A stretch of 64,000 bases of DNA from Zygophlyctis sp. KS116 (taxonomy: Eukaryota > Chytridiomycota): the NCBI GenBank assembly GCA_054661495.1, contig BAAFSQ010000017.1, positions 1 through 64,000 on the forward strand. Direction: 5' to 3'. The position numbers and the translations under genes are program-made. Shown here piece after piece: positions 35,660 to 47,148 of this stretch (position 1 is the first letter of the stretch; each line of letters opens with the position of its first letter). The notes beneath the pieces were generated by a model that was given only the letters and a program-made list of their open reading frames with translations, was not told the DNA's origin and did no database searches.

Positions 35660-36343
35660 TTAAAAAGTTCCGTTTAATAGCTCTCTCAAGAATTCTAGAA
35701 TATCATTCTCATCTACATTCCCCTTATCAATAATAAACTTGTAGACTTGATCTTTATACTTATCAAGATGAATGTATAGAGAGTTTACGTGCCACAATTG
35801 CAATTCTTGTTGTAAATTATCCATAATCTTGTTTACAGTGTCCGAATTTAAATTAGAAAACTTTGAATGTGACATTGATATCCAATGATTTTGTAATATA
35901 TAGTCTTTAATGTCTTTTTCTAATTTAGAGAATTGTTTTTTAGCATCTTGTTGCAATGCAAGTCTTTGAACTTGTTCCAAGAGTCTTTCCTGTCTCTTTT
36001 TATTAAATTCCAGAATATCTAATTCTTCCTGTCTACGTCTGACTTTCTCTAATTTAGCATTTTGCCGTTCTTTGGCCTCTTGTCGAATTTCTAGTCTTAA
36101 TAACTGATCTTGCTTTACAGACTCTAAATATTCTCTGTATCTCTTGGCATCTTCCTTTTTAGCGATATTTGCAGCCTTCTTCTTCCCCATTTTCTTACTA
36201 GAAGAACTGCTCTGATCATTGTCAACAAGATCCACCGGCCCATTCACAATGACTTGTGCTCGTCGAGATATTCTCTGATTATAAGAAATTATGAAAATTA
36301 TTAGACATAGTACAAGAAGTAAAGGTAAAATCTCTAGAAACAT
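35660..36343 (-). CDS. DDRGK1: DDRGK1/UFBP1-like UFM1-ligase scaffold
   Basis: Single-exon gene, 227 aa. An N-terminal membrane anchor (LEILPLLLVLCLIIFIISYN) is followed by a highly charged coiled coil rich in KKR/EE (about 65-140) and a C-terminal winged-helix (PCI-like) domain ending KDQVYKFIIDKGNVDENDIL. This is the DDRGK1 arrangement; the final helix parallels FIRQRGRVSIAEL. DDRGK1 with UFL1 forms the ER-anchored ligase for ribosome UFMylation and ER-phagy. The name-giving DDRGK motif is not conserved here (WHVNSLYIHLDKY at that place). The UFM1 pathway is absent from most Dikarya. Confidence 0.8.
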   Translation of the reverse strand: MFLEILPLLLVLCLIIFIISYNQRISRRAQVIVNGPVDLVDNDQSSSSSKKMGKKKAANIAKKEDAKRYREYLESVKQDQLLRLEIRQEAKERQNAKLEKVRRRQEELDILEFNKKRQERLLEQVQRLALQQDAKKQFSKLEKDIKDYILQNHWISMSHSKFSNLNSDTVNKIMDNLQQELQLWHVNSLYIHLDKYKDQVYKFIIDKGNVDENDILEFLRELLNGTF

Positions 36344-36355
36344 ATCCTAATTTTA

Positions 36356-37694
36356 TTATTTTAGTGTAGAAGACTGTCGTTTTTTAGAATTGATTCGTGA
36401 TTTTTCACCAAATTTACTTTCTAGTAATTGCATTCTTGCAACTCTTTTGGCTAATCCTACCTTGTTTAATAAATCTAATGCATCGTCTTCTGATACATCA
36501 TACTCTTGTAGTTTTTTTCTAGTGAGATCTTCAATACTTTTAATAATATTTAAGTCTTTTTCAGTCACTATTGATAGAGATAATCCACCACGTCCAGCTC
36601 TAGCAGTACGTCCTATTCTATGAATATAGTCTGTAGGATTAGCAGGAACTTCATAATTTAAAACTACTTGAACAGTTGGGATATCAAGACCTCTTGAAAT
36701 TAATAAAAATAAAAATTACCTGCTTCCAACATCAGTCGCTATTAAAATCTTTACAACATCACTCTTAAATTTTGCTAAAGAACCCAATCTATCATTTTGT
36801 GACATTTTAGAATGTAAAGCAGTAGAACGAATTCCAAGTTCTTTTAATAATAGTCTTAAACTTTCTGCAGTTTTACATTTTCCAGTAAATATTATAATAG
36901 TTTTATCAGAGAAATCATTCATCAAGAGATAAGCTAAATATGTATCTCTTACAGTTGACGGAATAAAGATATATCTTTGATCTAATTTATCAACCGTATC
37001 ATAATGTTCATTTGTTGTAAAAACTTGAGGTTTAGAGGTTGCAGAAAATTGTAGAGATTGAATTTCTGGAGTCATTGTAGCTGTAAATAATAGATTTTGT
37101 CTTTTAAGAGGTAATTTACCAAGAATCACTTCAAGATCATTTGCAAAATTATCATCTAGCATTCGATCCGCTTCATCCAAAACTAGAAATTTAATTCGTT
37201 TAAAGTGAATAGAATTAGCGCTGGAATGTATATGATCTACTAGTCTTCCAGGTGTAGCAATCACAATATGAGGTTTTTCTGCTAATTCTAGAGCCTGACT
37301 CATCATATCCATTCCTCCAACAACAACAGCCAACTTTAAATGTATTCCTGATCCAAGAATTCTAAACTGTTCTGCTATCTGAAATGCTAATTCCCTTAAA
37401 TAAGTATAGTTTAAACTTACCGAGTGGGCGTCAGTACCAATGCAAATACTCCAAAGGGATCAGCAGCCAATGTTTGTAGAATTGGAAGAGCGAATGCAGC
37501 TGTTTTACCAGATCCAGTCTTTGCGGATCCAATTACATCATGTCCTATGTTTAGATTATTCAATTACCCTTGAGTATTGAAGGAATGCAACAAGATTGGA
37601 TTTCTGTTGGACTTGCAATGGATAAACTAGATAAAGAAGATATAAGCCAAGGACAAAGACCCAAATCTTCAAATGATTGATCTTGATGGCCCAT
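36356..37694 (-). CDS. DBP8: DEAD-box RNA helicase DBP8/DDX49
   Basis: ATP-dependent RNA helicase for 40S ribosome biogenesis. Product 420 aa. Motifs in order: Q motif ([15 protein letters not shown]), I AKTGSGKT, Ia PTRELAFQI, Ib [44 protein letters not shown] and [13 protein letters not shown]. The short C-terminus and the region [20 protein letters not shown] fit the Dbp8/DDX49 branch. Introns: 37545-37567 (23 nt), 37395-37420 and 36693-36719. The stop is 12 bp before the UFBP1 start; DBP8, UFBP1 and KIF22 form a tight same-strand run. Confidence 0.93.
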
Positions 37695-37712
37695 TATTTT
37701 TTTTAAAAATTT

Positions 37713-39250
37713 TCAATCATGAAACTCTGCTTCAATTTCAGAAGGATCAAATCCTGGCATGGGGAAAGATCTTGCAAATGATTCAACTCTTGCTTTCAAG
37801 TCTGCAATTTTTGGGTTGTTTTCCAAGGCTAATACAAAATCTTTCAACATCTTTCCAGAATTTGATTGAATCGAGAGTGCCAAAAGACAAGCCTCGTGCA
37901 AAAACTCTCCAATTTGTTCAAAATCAGACTCTTTAAAAGCACGAGATGTAAGGGCAGGAGCTCCTATTCTTACACCGCCAGGAGTCATTGCGGAAACATC
38001 ACCATGAACAGCATTCTTATTTAAAGTGATACTAGAAATTAATAAATTTATAAAATACCTGACTGCATCACAAACTTTTTCCATTTTTGATCCAGTAAGT
38101 CCCAAAGGTCTTAAATCCCATAATAAAAGATGATTATCAGTAGATCCAGTAACAATTTTATAATTCTTTCCACTTAAAGTACGAGATAAAGCCTGTGCAT
38201 TTAAAATGATTTGTTTAGCATAATCCCTAAATTCAGGAGTCACAGCTTGTTTAAGAGCAACAGCAACACCAGCAATAGTATTATTATGAGGACCACCCTG
38301 ATTAGAAGGGAAAACAGCAAAATTCATTTGATTTTCAAACACCTTCTTAAAGAATATTAAACCTGCTCTTGGACCACGTAAAGTCTTGTGAGTTGTAGTA
38401 GTTACAACATCAGCATATTCAAATGGATTCGCAGCAGCTTTACCAGCAATTAATCCTGAAATATGAGCAATATCAGCCATCAAATACGCACCACACATAT
38501 CTGCAATCTTTAAATTTAGTATGTATAAAAATCTTAGAGTCAGATACCGTTGTAGTCTTTAATAAGTAATATGCACATGTTTACTTTCACTACTTTTTGC
38601 ATCATCATTCTCAAAATGACAGATTTTATAATTATTTTGAATAAAAATACCTTTCTCAACCACTTATAATCCCATTCTCTTGGATAAGCACTTGCCCCAC
38701 AAATAATCAATTTTGGACGATAAACAATTGCAGTATCTTCTAGAGCTTGATAATCAATAATACCAGTTTCCTTATCCACCTTGTAAGGGAATGATTCAAA
38801 GTAAATTGCGGAAGAAGAAATCTTTTTTTTAGCAGTAGAATAACCGTGAGTTAAATGACCACCTGAAGGTAAATCTAGACCCATAATTCTATCATGTGGA
38901 GCCAATAGACCAGTGAAAGCCGAGAAATTAGCTGTTGAGCCAGAATAAGGCTGTACATTTACTCCCCATTCTTCCTTGTTTAGATCAAAAGCTTCCAAAG
39001 CTCTATTTCTACATAAATCCTCGACAATATCAATATATTCATTACCTCCATAGTATCTTGCGCCCGGAAGACCTTCCGAGTATTTATTAGTCAATGCCGA
39101 ACCATTTGCTTCCATAACAGCTAAAGAAGTGAAATTCTCTGATGCAATAAGTTCCAGACAAGAGTACTGACGCCATTTTTCTTTTTGAATTAGAGCATAT
39201 ATTTCAGGATCTTCTTGTTGCAGACGAGTATTAAGACCAATCTTTGTCAT
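37713..39250 (-). CDS. SHM: Serine hydroxymethyltransferase
   Basis: PLP enzyme converting serine and tetrahydrofolate to glycine and methylene-THF. Product 455 aa without a targeting peptide, so probably the cytosolic form. Motifs: [48 protein letters not shown], the PLP lysine in [16 protein letters not shown], and [15 protein letters not shown]. Introns: 38508-38650 (143 nt) and 38032-38058 (27 nt). The first is about five times the usual size; it splits DYKWLRK from [13 protein letters not shown] and hosts a box C/D snoRNA. Confidence 0.97.
38533..38616 (-). ncRNA. Intronic box C/D snoRNA, predicted 18S rRNA guide (snR79-like)
   Basis: Within the 143-nt SHMT intron. Box C is ATGATGA at 38608-38602 and box D is CTGA at 38543-38540 (minus strand). 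The flanks can pair as a short terminal stem: GAG before box C with CTC after box D, extended by further pairs beyond one mismatch. The 17 nt directly before box D (AAAGACTACAACGGTAT) are complementary to the universal small-subunit rRNA segment AUACCGUCGUAGUCUU, with one C/A mismatch that vanishes if this species has U. Five bases before box D the pairing points at the second C of AUACC. From memory this is the site guided by yeast snR79 (Cm1007). The distances fit an excised intronic snoRNA. Confidence 0.8.
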
Positions 39251-39576
39251 TTTTACTTTTTTTGGTTAGGTACTGGACTGGTTCGGCCGATCTATGCATC
39301 AATACAGTTACCAATCTTTGCGATCTACTGATATGATTTAGCAATAATGAATTAGTAGTCTAGCCACCATACAGATGCATCAGTTATTCAGTAATCAGCA
39401 ACACGAGAGCAATCAGCAACACGAGAGCACGAATGCATCAGTAATTATGGGAATTGTCGGATTCTTTTAGTAGTATAATGTACCAATACAAACGACGATA
39501 ATGAAATATTAAAGTGGTGCAAGTAATGCAAGACAAATCTTGCTAGGCGGAAGGTTTTTGGCTTAAATTTTGATAA
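39251..39576. other. Largest intergenic spacer, with short repeats
   Basis: 326 bp between the divergent SHMT and ELYS start codons, by far the widest gap in this crowded region. It contains a perfect 18-bp tandem repeat (39393-39428) and three copies of ATGCATCA (about 39294, 39374 and 39432). I see no coding frame, tRNA or clear snoRNA. It should contain both promoters. Confidence 0.5.
39393..39428 (+). repeat. Perfect 18-bp tandem repeat
   Basis: AATCAGCAACACGAGAGC occurs twice head to tail (39393-39410 and 39411-39428). It is flanked on both sides by ATGCATCAGT. Seen directly. It may be a binding-site array or a small slippage or duplication event. Confidence 0.85.
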
Positions 39577-42500
39577 ATGAGAGGCTATTTTAGATATTAT
39601 TCATACTATTATGACACAGAAATGCTTCAACTGACCGTTAATGGAAAAGTCCTGGATCCTATTTATTTGAATGTTGAGAAAGCGGTCATGCTCCAGTCTT
39701 CAAACGCTGATTCATTGATTATTCTACACAAGTCTTTAAACTGTTTTGAAATTTCTAAATTAGATCTGGCTGATTTTACTCTGTCAATTAATATTTCTAT
39801 TCAATGGGAACAGGTTGATGCTTTAAATGCTATTTATTTTGGTTCAAATATTATTATTGGGTTGGGAGTAAAGGGAGGATTTAAATTGGTAAATATTTCT
39901 CAACAAATGGATCATGTAAGTTTACAATTTAATTCTTTTAGGATATTATTGATATTGATTGTTTACAAGTCTCAGCGCTCTCTTTTTTTGTTAAAAATTC
40001 CTCCTTGTATGTAATAACAGGATCTAAAAAGGGGACGATAGGGCTTTATAGGATTAAAGAGTCTTGGGATGCAGTCGAAGAATTAATTAGTTTTGAAGAG
40101 TTGACTGGCGGTGGAGAAATTAGACATTTGGTTTTTACTGGAAAAGTTGATAGAGACGTTTTGGTGGCTGTTGGGCAGGGAGGGTACATTCAATTATACT
40201 TAATATAGAAAATATCCTTGTCAATTGGCGTTTCTATTGTTTTCATATCCTTGGAATTCTTGTAAACTGGTAAAAAGATTGCCAGGGACGAGATTAGAAG
40301 GTGGGAATATATCAGCAATGGAATCAAGTAATTTATAATTCTTATTTGTAAGATAGATTAGGTAGAATACTTTTTGTGGCATACGATTATATTTCTGGAA
40401 AAAGAGATTTACAAGTGATTCAATTAGATCCAAGAGATAGTATAAAAGAAGTTTATAAAGCGGAGATTAGAAGTGATTCTAAAATTACTGTACTTGATTA
40501 AAATTAATTACAAGGGGATCCTACCGTTAGGTGATTCTTTAAATGTATCTCTACTCTCTGAAAGTGGTGTAGAAGAAACGATCTATAATGGATCTTTGGA
40601 TCTTGAAGAAGAATTGGTCTTGGTTCCTGTCTTTGGTGATTGGTTTACTCCTACTGAATTTCCTTATCATCAACATGTGACGGAAAATATCAGTGAAATG
40701 CGATTTAGATTTAATGGGCAAATATTTTTTGATAAACTTTTGGAAATAATTGGCGTGAGCCCAGCATTGTATCCGCCCAGAACTGCTGCTCAATGGAAAA
40801 ATATATTTGGTGCGATATTAGAAGCTAGTGATGTTGATATATTACGAAAGCATTGTTTGGTAACCATTTTTAATTGGCTTAATTATTAGATATACTACTT
40901 GATTAAAGATTTAAAATCTGAAAAACATGACCAATATGCTCAAATTTTTGATATGAATCCAACATTTCGTTTGTTGATGGATGGATTATGGGCTCTGGAC
41001 CATGGAAAAGCAGATGTAAACTAGATTCTAATTTTATTATGTAGGAAGCACTTTATTGTCTATCTAATCCATCTGTTGTGCCTGATTGGTGTCCAGAAAT
41101 TGCTCGAGCACTTTTTTCTTGCAAGAAGCCGGAAAATGCAATGTTATTTATTCATATTTCTGGTGCGATTTTGGGAGAAGAAATAGATATTAGGGAGAGA
41201 ATGTCTGAGTTATTGCGAAAGGATTTGACTTTGGCATTTTTATTCCAGGTACCTTAAATAACTAAGATTATAGCGTTCTATAAAAGATAAGTCAATACAA
41301 TTTCGTCTATTTAGTGGAATGCTAGATTTTAGTTTCAGGAATAAAAGTTTGGCCAAAGCGAATCAGCCGAAAATACAAACGCTTTTGGAGCTTTCATTTT
41401 CATCATCAGAAGAAGAGATTCTGCATAAATACTGCTTAGAATCAGAATATTCTGTTGCTCAAAACTTTTTGTTTATGTATTATTTAAACAGAAGTCGCTT
41501 TAAGGAGGCGATATCAATACATTATCAAATTTTGTTTGATAGCAAACGACAGGAAATTATAAAAAATCTGTTCAAAGCTATACCGAGCCTGGAAAATGAA
41601 ATTTCGAAGATGGCTATCAGCTTTAGAGAGTATAAAACCAAAAATATAGAATCAGAGCTAGAAATTAAACCATCTGATGGATCATCATCACCTTTGGCCG
41701 AATCAAATAAGTTAATCACGGATGATTTGCTAATGAAAGATGATAAGAACGAATCAGATTTTCAAATATCATCATTCAAATCTACTTCTGATGTGGAAAG
41801 TGTCGAAGAAGAGTCTGTTTGCGATTCATCAAGTTTGCCACAAGAATCTGTCGAAAACGGCGTTCACGAGGAAGCAGATCTAGAATCATCAAACCAGAAT
41901 CAGGAATCTTTTATGGTTTCTTCAGATGATAGGTTCGATTTAATTGATATTTTAATCAATAGGTCCATCATAAATGTTGAGTATTCTGAAGATGAATCTC
42001 GAAGCATTTCTCCAATTCCTCAAAATCATATTAGCATGGATGCTGATTCAATTCTATTCACTCCTGAAGCTTCAGCTGTGATTAACTCGGAAGCTAATTT
42101 AACGCCACTTGCATCTGTTTTGAAGGAGGATTCAAAGAACAGCGTGATAGATACGCCTAAAGCAAAGATTGTTTTTACCCCTTCATTAAGAAATATATCC
42201 CCCTTTCATCATGTAGTAGAACCACCAAAAACAGGTATGAAATAATTTATAATATTCAAGCTCGAAAAACCGCTCTTGGAACTCCACCTCAACCAAAAAG
42301 AATCGAAAAAGTCGAAAGCCCTATAATTCTTCGATCTAGGCTAAGAAATGTTGTGAAAGAGAAAAGTCCGGAGATTGATGGCAAAAGGTACAAAAAATCA
42401 TTATTTTTAACTAAAGCTCTCTGAAAATCGACAAAATCGAAAGTCGCAAAAGGAGGAGTAAAGATGCGAGAACTTCTCTTGAACTTCGAGGCAAAACCAA

Positions 42501-42861
42501 ATCTCCTCTGGCCAATGCATCACTTTTACAATCAAAACCAGGAGACTCTCCTCAAGAACGAAAGCTGCATACTCCAATTAAAAACAGAATGAGACTTAAA
42601 AGTCTGGACTCTCCTGAACCAATCAGATCTGGTAGATTTTCTCTTCGAAAAACGCCCGCTCGTCTCAAGTATCTTGAACAGCTAGATGATGATGATCATA
42701 CTGAAGAACCAAGTCTTCTAGAGTACACACCTTTAAGATCCGCTGGAGTAAGCATGAATCAATTACGAGGCTCGACTGATATGTCAACGCCAGCAGTTAA
42801 TGTACTGGAACATGCCCGTATTACTCGTCAAAGAGCAAAGAAGGCAATACAAAAAAAATAG
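39577..42861 (+). CDS. ELYS: ELYS/MEL-28-like nucleoporin
   Basis: ELYS seeds nuclear pore assembly on chromatin by recruiting the Y complex. Product 1011 aa. An N-terminal region of about 370 residues has beta-propeller-like strands (YVITGSKKGTIGLYRI, ILFVAYDYISGKRDLQVIQL). The helical ELYS domain follows (FRLLMDGLWALDHGKADEAL, LSNPSVVPDWCPEIARALF), then an acidic Ser-rich and finally a basic C-terminus. Introns: 39916-39941, 40184-40208, 40328-40361, 40490-40514, 40860-40889, 41016-41044, 41249-41273, 42235-42260 and 42388-42416. Well-studied fungal relatives such as Ely5 are mostly just the helical domain, so the propeller-bearing form is notable. The propeller call is from sequence feel only. 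Confidence 0.8.
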
Positions 42862-42875
42862 TTTTGAAAGCAACT

Positions 42876-43621
42876 TTATTCATTCACATATTCCTTAACA
42901 TTTCCTAGCCATCGAACATATTCATTCTGCTCCTTCAACTCCAAGAAAGCGGGGAGGAATTCAGCGAGGGCTTCATCAAATCCACGCTCTGCAATATATT
43001 CTGCAAACTTATCTCGGAGCTCTGGCTGCAACTGATCATAACCAGGTCCAGCATAAACTTCTGCACGTTCAAAATCTCCTTGAGGTCCTGAATTTATCGC
43101 CTAAAATTTAAAAAAGATCATAATTACAGTTGAAGCATCATAATAAGCAAGCGAATCAATTTCAAAGTCATTTGCTTGTAGAGCCAACTCAATTGCCAAA
43201 GCACCTTTTTGATTTTCTTTCGAGAAAACTGCAACAAGTGGCAAATACCCAGCTTCCTATAATCGTCAAAAACTAAAAATACCTCTTCAGCTTCCATTTC
43301 TGTAACAGCATCAGTATTAAAAAAGATGGTGACTTTCTCAGAACCCATACTTTTAGTCATAATAACCTCCTTTTTCCCTGGTTGATCTTTAATCACCCAA
43401 CCGCTTTTTGCCTTGAATTCCTTGATAAGATCGGGAGTTTCAGGCTTATTTTCCTTTTCGTAATCAATTTCCTTTGCCAAATGATGTACCAAATCTGCAT
43501 TACTAGACTTAACGAATGCTGTAGTACTAAATGGCTTATTCAATGCACAAGATAAAGGCCTTGTTGCAATTGATAATGAACGACCCAAAGCAACAGATCT
43601 AACCAATGATAAAGCTTGCAT
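42876..43621 (-). CDS. MAM33: Mitochondrial p32/MAM33-type acidic matrix protein
   Basis: Product 230 aa of the C1QBP/p32 (MAM33) family, a doughnut-shaped acidic trimer of the mitochondrial matrix linked to translation. The N-terminus (MQALSLVRSVALGRSLSIAT) is a good mitochondrial targeting peptide. Later blocks typical of the family are PDLIKEFKAKSGW, YAGPGYDQLQPELRDKFAEY and the end NEYVRWLGNVKEYV. Introns: 43257-43282 and 43101-43127. The start is the ATG at 43621; the frame is also open upstream to a GTG, which I did not use. The stop lies 14 bp from the convergent ELYS stop. Confidence 0.92.
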
Positions 43622-43687
43622 AATTTTTTTTACAGGCACCTACGCCTCACTCAAACTATAAGTTCGTTACACAATTTACATTATTAT

Positions 43688-44310
43688 TTAGATATTAAGA
43701 GGAGGAAAACCTTCAAGACTAGGTAACTGAGAAGTAATATCAGTCATGCACTCTGTCTAAATATTAATAAATATAAATTACAGATAAATCCAATGGAATT
43801 TCCATTGAGAAAGTCTCTTCCTTTACATCAGGAACCCAAATATCTCCAGACCATGCATGAACTTGTGGTCCTCTCTCACAATTTTCATCTTTAACGATTG
43901 GCGGCATTCTATGTGACACAGAAATCTGAATTTTTTCAAGAGATTTATCTGAAGCCCAAAGATATCCTTTTCCTGGTTTTCCTGCTGGCCTATCTATTTT
44001 ATGAAAACAAGGCTGCAAAGATAAATTTGTTCTAATACTATTTCTCCATGATGATGGCTAATTATTAGTTTTTAGTCTTTACAATAAAGAATTGATCAGA
44101 TGAATACTTTGCTGTAATAAAATCGTAAATTTCAGCAAGAGAGAGTAATCCAGATTCAGAAGTATCCAAAGCTTCATGAATCAAATCTACCAGAGACATT
44201 GATGATGCCTTGAAACACTTTTTCACGAGCACTTCATCTTCAATCAGGCTGAATGGTCTTTTGGCACTAGTTTTATTATCATTTTCAGGGGAAGCAGTGG
44301 TTGAAGGCAT
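43688..44310 (-). CDS. Forkhead-domain transcription factor
   Basis: Product 190 aa. The forkhead (winged-helix) domain lies at about 40-125: [30 protein letters not shown], then recognition helix [20 protein letters not shown] and wing [10 protein letters not shown]. Relative to the classic WQNSIRHNLSLN the recognition helix has R for Q and T for H. Introns: 44058-44082 and 43757-43781. The first ATG is at 44310; the frame is open upstream to a GTG at 44346 that would abut the HPP stop codon, so a non-ATG start or an additional exon is possible. Targets unknown. Confidence 0.88.
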
Positions 44311-44346
44311 GGATTTCTTTTCTTTTAGCGGCTTTGCATCCTCCAC

Positions 44347-44957
44347 CTACCACCAACGTTGCGGATACTGTCGTTTAAACAATTTTGCAGAGATTATAGC
44401 TGTTATTAGTAGAATTATCGATCCTAGTAAAACAGGAATTAATACAAACCAATAGCCCAGTCTTGTAATTTCATTTCCACCAGTGATTGCTACTAATGCG
44501 GTGGCACCTAAATTTAAAAATTGTAAATACCTCCTGGAGGATGAACTGCATGAATAATTTCCATTGTAAATATAGTTAATGATACTGCTAATGATCCTTG
44601 TAGCCATAATAGATCTGCATTAGCGTACATAAATATTTGTTTGATTGTAACGCCAATAATTGCTCCAGTTAAATGTCCAATAACAAGATTTCTAGGTTGA
44701 GAAAGAGGACCTGAATACTCTCCATAGATAAGTACAGCAGAGGCAGCAAATGATGCGATTAGAGTTGGAGGGAAATCTTTTGGAATGAATATTATAGTTT
44801 GGGAGTCTGTGGTGCCATGAAATGTATAATAATTAATAATACTAAGAACAAGAAAACTCATAAATGATGATAATAGGGAAGCGATCGGTTCAGAGTATTT
44901 GCTAATCATGGCTTGCATATTAGAAATGATAAAACCCTGGTTGCAAACGACAATCAT
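44347..44957 (-). CDS. HPP family membrane protein
   Basis: Product 195 aa with about five membrane-spanning segments (SLLSSFMSFLVLSIINYYTF, TLIASFAASAVLIYG, LVIGHLTGAIIGVTI, LAVSLTIFTMEIIHAV, YWFVLIPVLLGSIILLITAI). The family motif HPPGGATALVA is intact after removing a 23-nt intron (44508-44530); GPLSQPRNLVIGHL is also typical. HPP proteins are widespread in bacteria, fungi and plants. A chloroplast member has been described as a nitrite transporter, but the function here is unknown. The forkhead gene follows on the same strand. Confidence 0.9.
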
Positions 44958-44993
44958 TCTATTTCAAAAATCTAAAAGATCTAATCTTCTATG

Positions 44994-47133
44994 CTAAAGA
45001 GGATCGATATTTTCGATCCAACAATCTTTTACATATTTAGAAACTTTTAGTGGTGATTTAGATTTTCTTATCACGTAGTTGTAGAGCCATAGCCAACTGA
45101 TTGCTTGATTGGGCGTTAAAAGTTCAAAACTTATCATTTTTTTGGCGGTTTGGCTTAATTGACGGTACAAATACTTGTCAGTTAATAAATCTTGTAAAAG
45201 ATTTGCCACTTGATTGTAATCACCAGAGTCAACAATATATCCAGTTTTACCATGAATGATTTGATGAACAAGCCCTCCAGTCCGATAGGCAATGACAGGA
45301 ATCCCTTTGGATAATGCTTCTGTCACTTTTATTTCAAATCCTAAAATAAAAAAATTGGACTTACCTTCTTTAGTTGATAATTGTAAACACACTTTTGTTG
45401 ATCTAAGTAGAGCATTTAATAATTGATCTGAGGGAGGGATTCGGACAACCAAAATGTCACGATCATAGGATTGCAAATCTTCATTTTCTAGTAAAGCCAA
45501 CGTCTCTTCAAAAACATAGTGTCCTTCAGGATCGTCAATTGAGCCAAAGCCACATATAAGAAGTTGCGGAACTTGAGATATGGGGAATATTGGATCGGTT
45601 AACTGTCTTAGACGATAATACGCCAAGATCACATCATTTATTCCTAAAATTAATTTAATAATTTACCCTTTGAAGGATCAAATCTACAAAATTGAGATAT
45701 GATTGGCCTAGATTTGAAATCTAATCTCTTATTGACCATATCAAGTGCAATTCTATTGAAGGCACGCTGATAGTAATCAATCATGGCAGGAGTCATTTCC
45801 TTATTTAGTCCATCCAGGGGATCCATGGCGGCTGGCATGTAAAAAAGTTTATCTGGCGGTACTTCACTTGGAACAGAGGCTTCATTTGGATGAAAAACCA
45901 TTGCGTCCGATTCTTTAATAAAAGTCCAGAGATATTTCCACACTCGATGTGTGTTTGATTTAACATCTCTCAATTTTTCATCATCGACTATGTTTCATAA
46001 AAAACAACATACTTTGAATATGCATCCTAAAAATAATCTTGACTTTAGAGTTATAATTCTTTATCCATGGAATCGTTCCTGCTAACTGGGGATCATCAAT
46101 AACAATTACGTCACAGTCTTTGAAAGGACCAAGCGCCCAGTCTCTTTCGACATTTTTCTCGCACCAATCCTCATAAACCAATTTCTCTTCATCTGTCAAA
46201 TCAACTCCAGATTGAGCTACTCCTTGCAGTACATTATGCATCTTGCGTTTTGTTATATCAAAAACATCTGGCTTTGGTCTTGCAACAAACCATTGCACAT
46301 TCAGTTTTAGAAGGCGCAATATACGAATGATTGAATGCCGCATTGTAGCAACACCACCTCCTTGAGGCGTAGAATTGAAAAAAGCTACTTTCAAGTTCTT
46401 TTCTCTACTACTTTCAGCATATTTAGACAAGAGATCAAAATGCTGGACATCTGTAACAAACTGATAATTTTCTAAATCTGCAAAATGTGCCCTTCCATCA
46501 ATATCTACTTCTACTCTTTCTAGTAAGTAATATAGTATGATACCGATGCCGAAAGCCAACCATGGGCTTTGTGATTGCGAATGGACCGGTGATAATCCAA
46601 TCCAATGCCTTCCTTATAGCAGAACATGCTCTCTCATCAATCGTAGACCCTTTAGTTTCTACAATAATTGGAAGTATATCACATTCAAACCATAACCGTG
46701 ATAGTAATTTAAGCCTTCCAGACACATTGATCCGATGACAAAGGAAAACATCACCACCTGATCTACATAAATTTTCTACACCCAAAGAGACTCCGATACC
46801 TGCAATCAAAATCTTACAATGATGTTTTTCTGAATATTCTTGCAACCAGATAATAATTTGCTGTTCTAATTTTCTCAAGTTTCGATCAAACATTTGATTG
46901 ATAACTTGAATTGATGCATCTAAATCTACACTAAAATCATCAGTTAGTGTCTCGATCGTAAAATCAATTCCAGAATATCCATCATGAACATAAATGCAGA
47001 ATGCAGGCTTTGCAGAAATCGGATCCATTTCAATCCCAACATACATTGGAACGTCTTTAATTGATGACTGATGAGATCTTCCAACAGCTAGAGGACGACG
47101 AGAAGCCAGTTTATGATCTTCTTGCGACAACAT
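44994..47133 (-). CDS. Trehalose phosphorylase/synthase of ccg-9 type (GT4)
   Basis: Retaining trehalose phosphorylase family (Neurospora clock-controlled gene 9 and mushroom TP), reversibly forming trehalose from glucose-1-phosphate and glucose. Product 679 aa. A fungal-specific N-terminal region is followed by the GT4 glycosyltransferase: STPQGGGVATMRHS, RMHIQ, FCRFDPSKGINDVILAYYRL and the nucleotide/phosphate-site motif GFEIKVTEALSKGIPVIAYR. Introns: 46516-46543, 45988-46012, 45644-45666 (23 nt) and 45341-45364. The last is 24 nt and stop-free in frame. The divergent gene is bL17m, and a 48-bp palindrome starts 16 bp upstream of this gene's ATG. Confidence 0.9.
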
Positions 47134-47148
47134 TTAAGTTTCTAGAAA

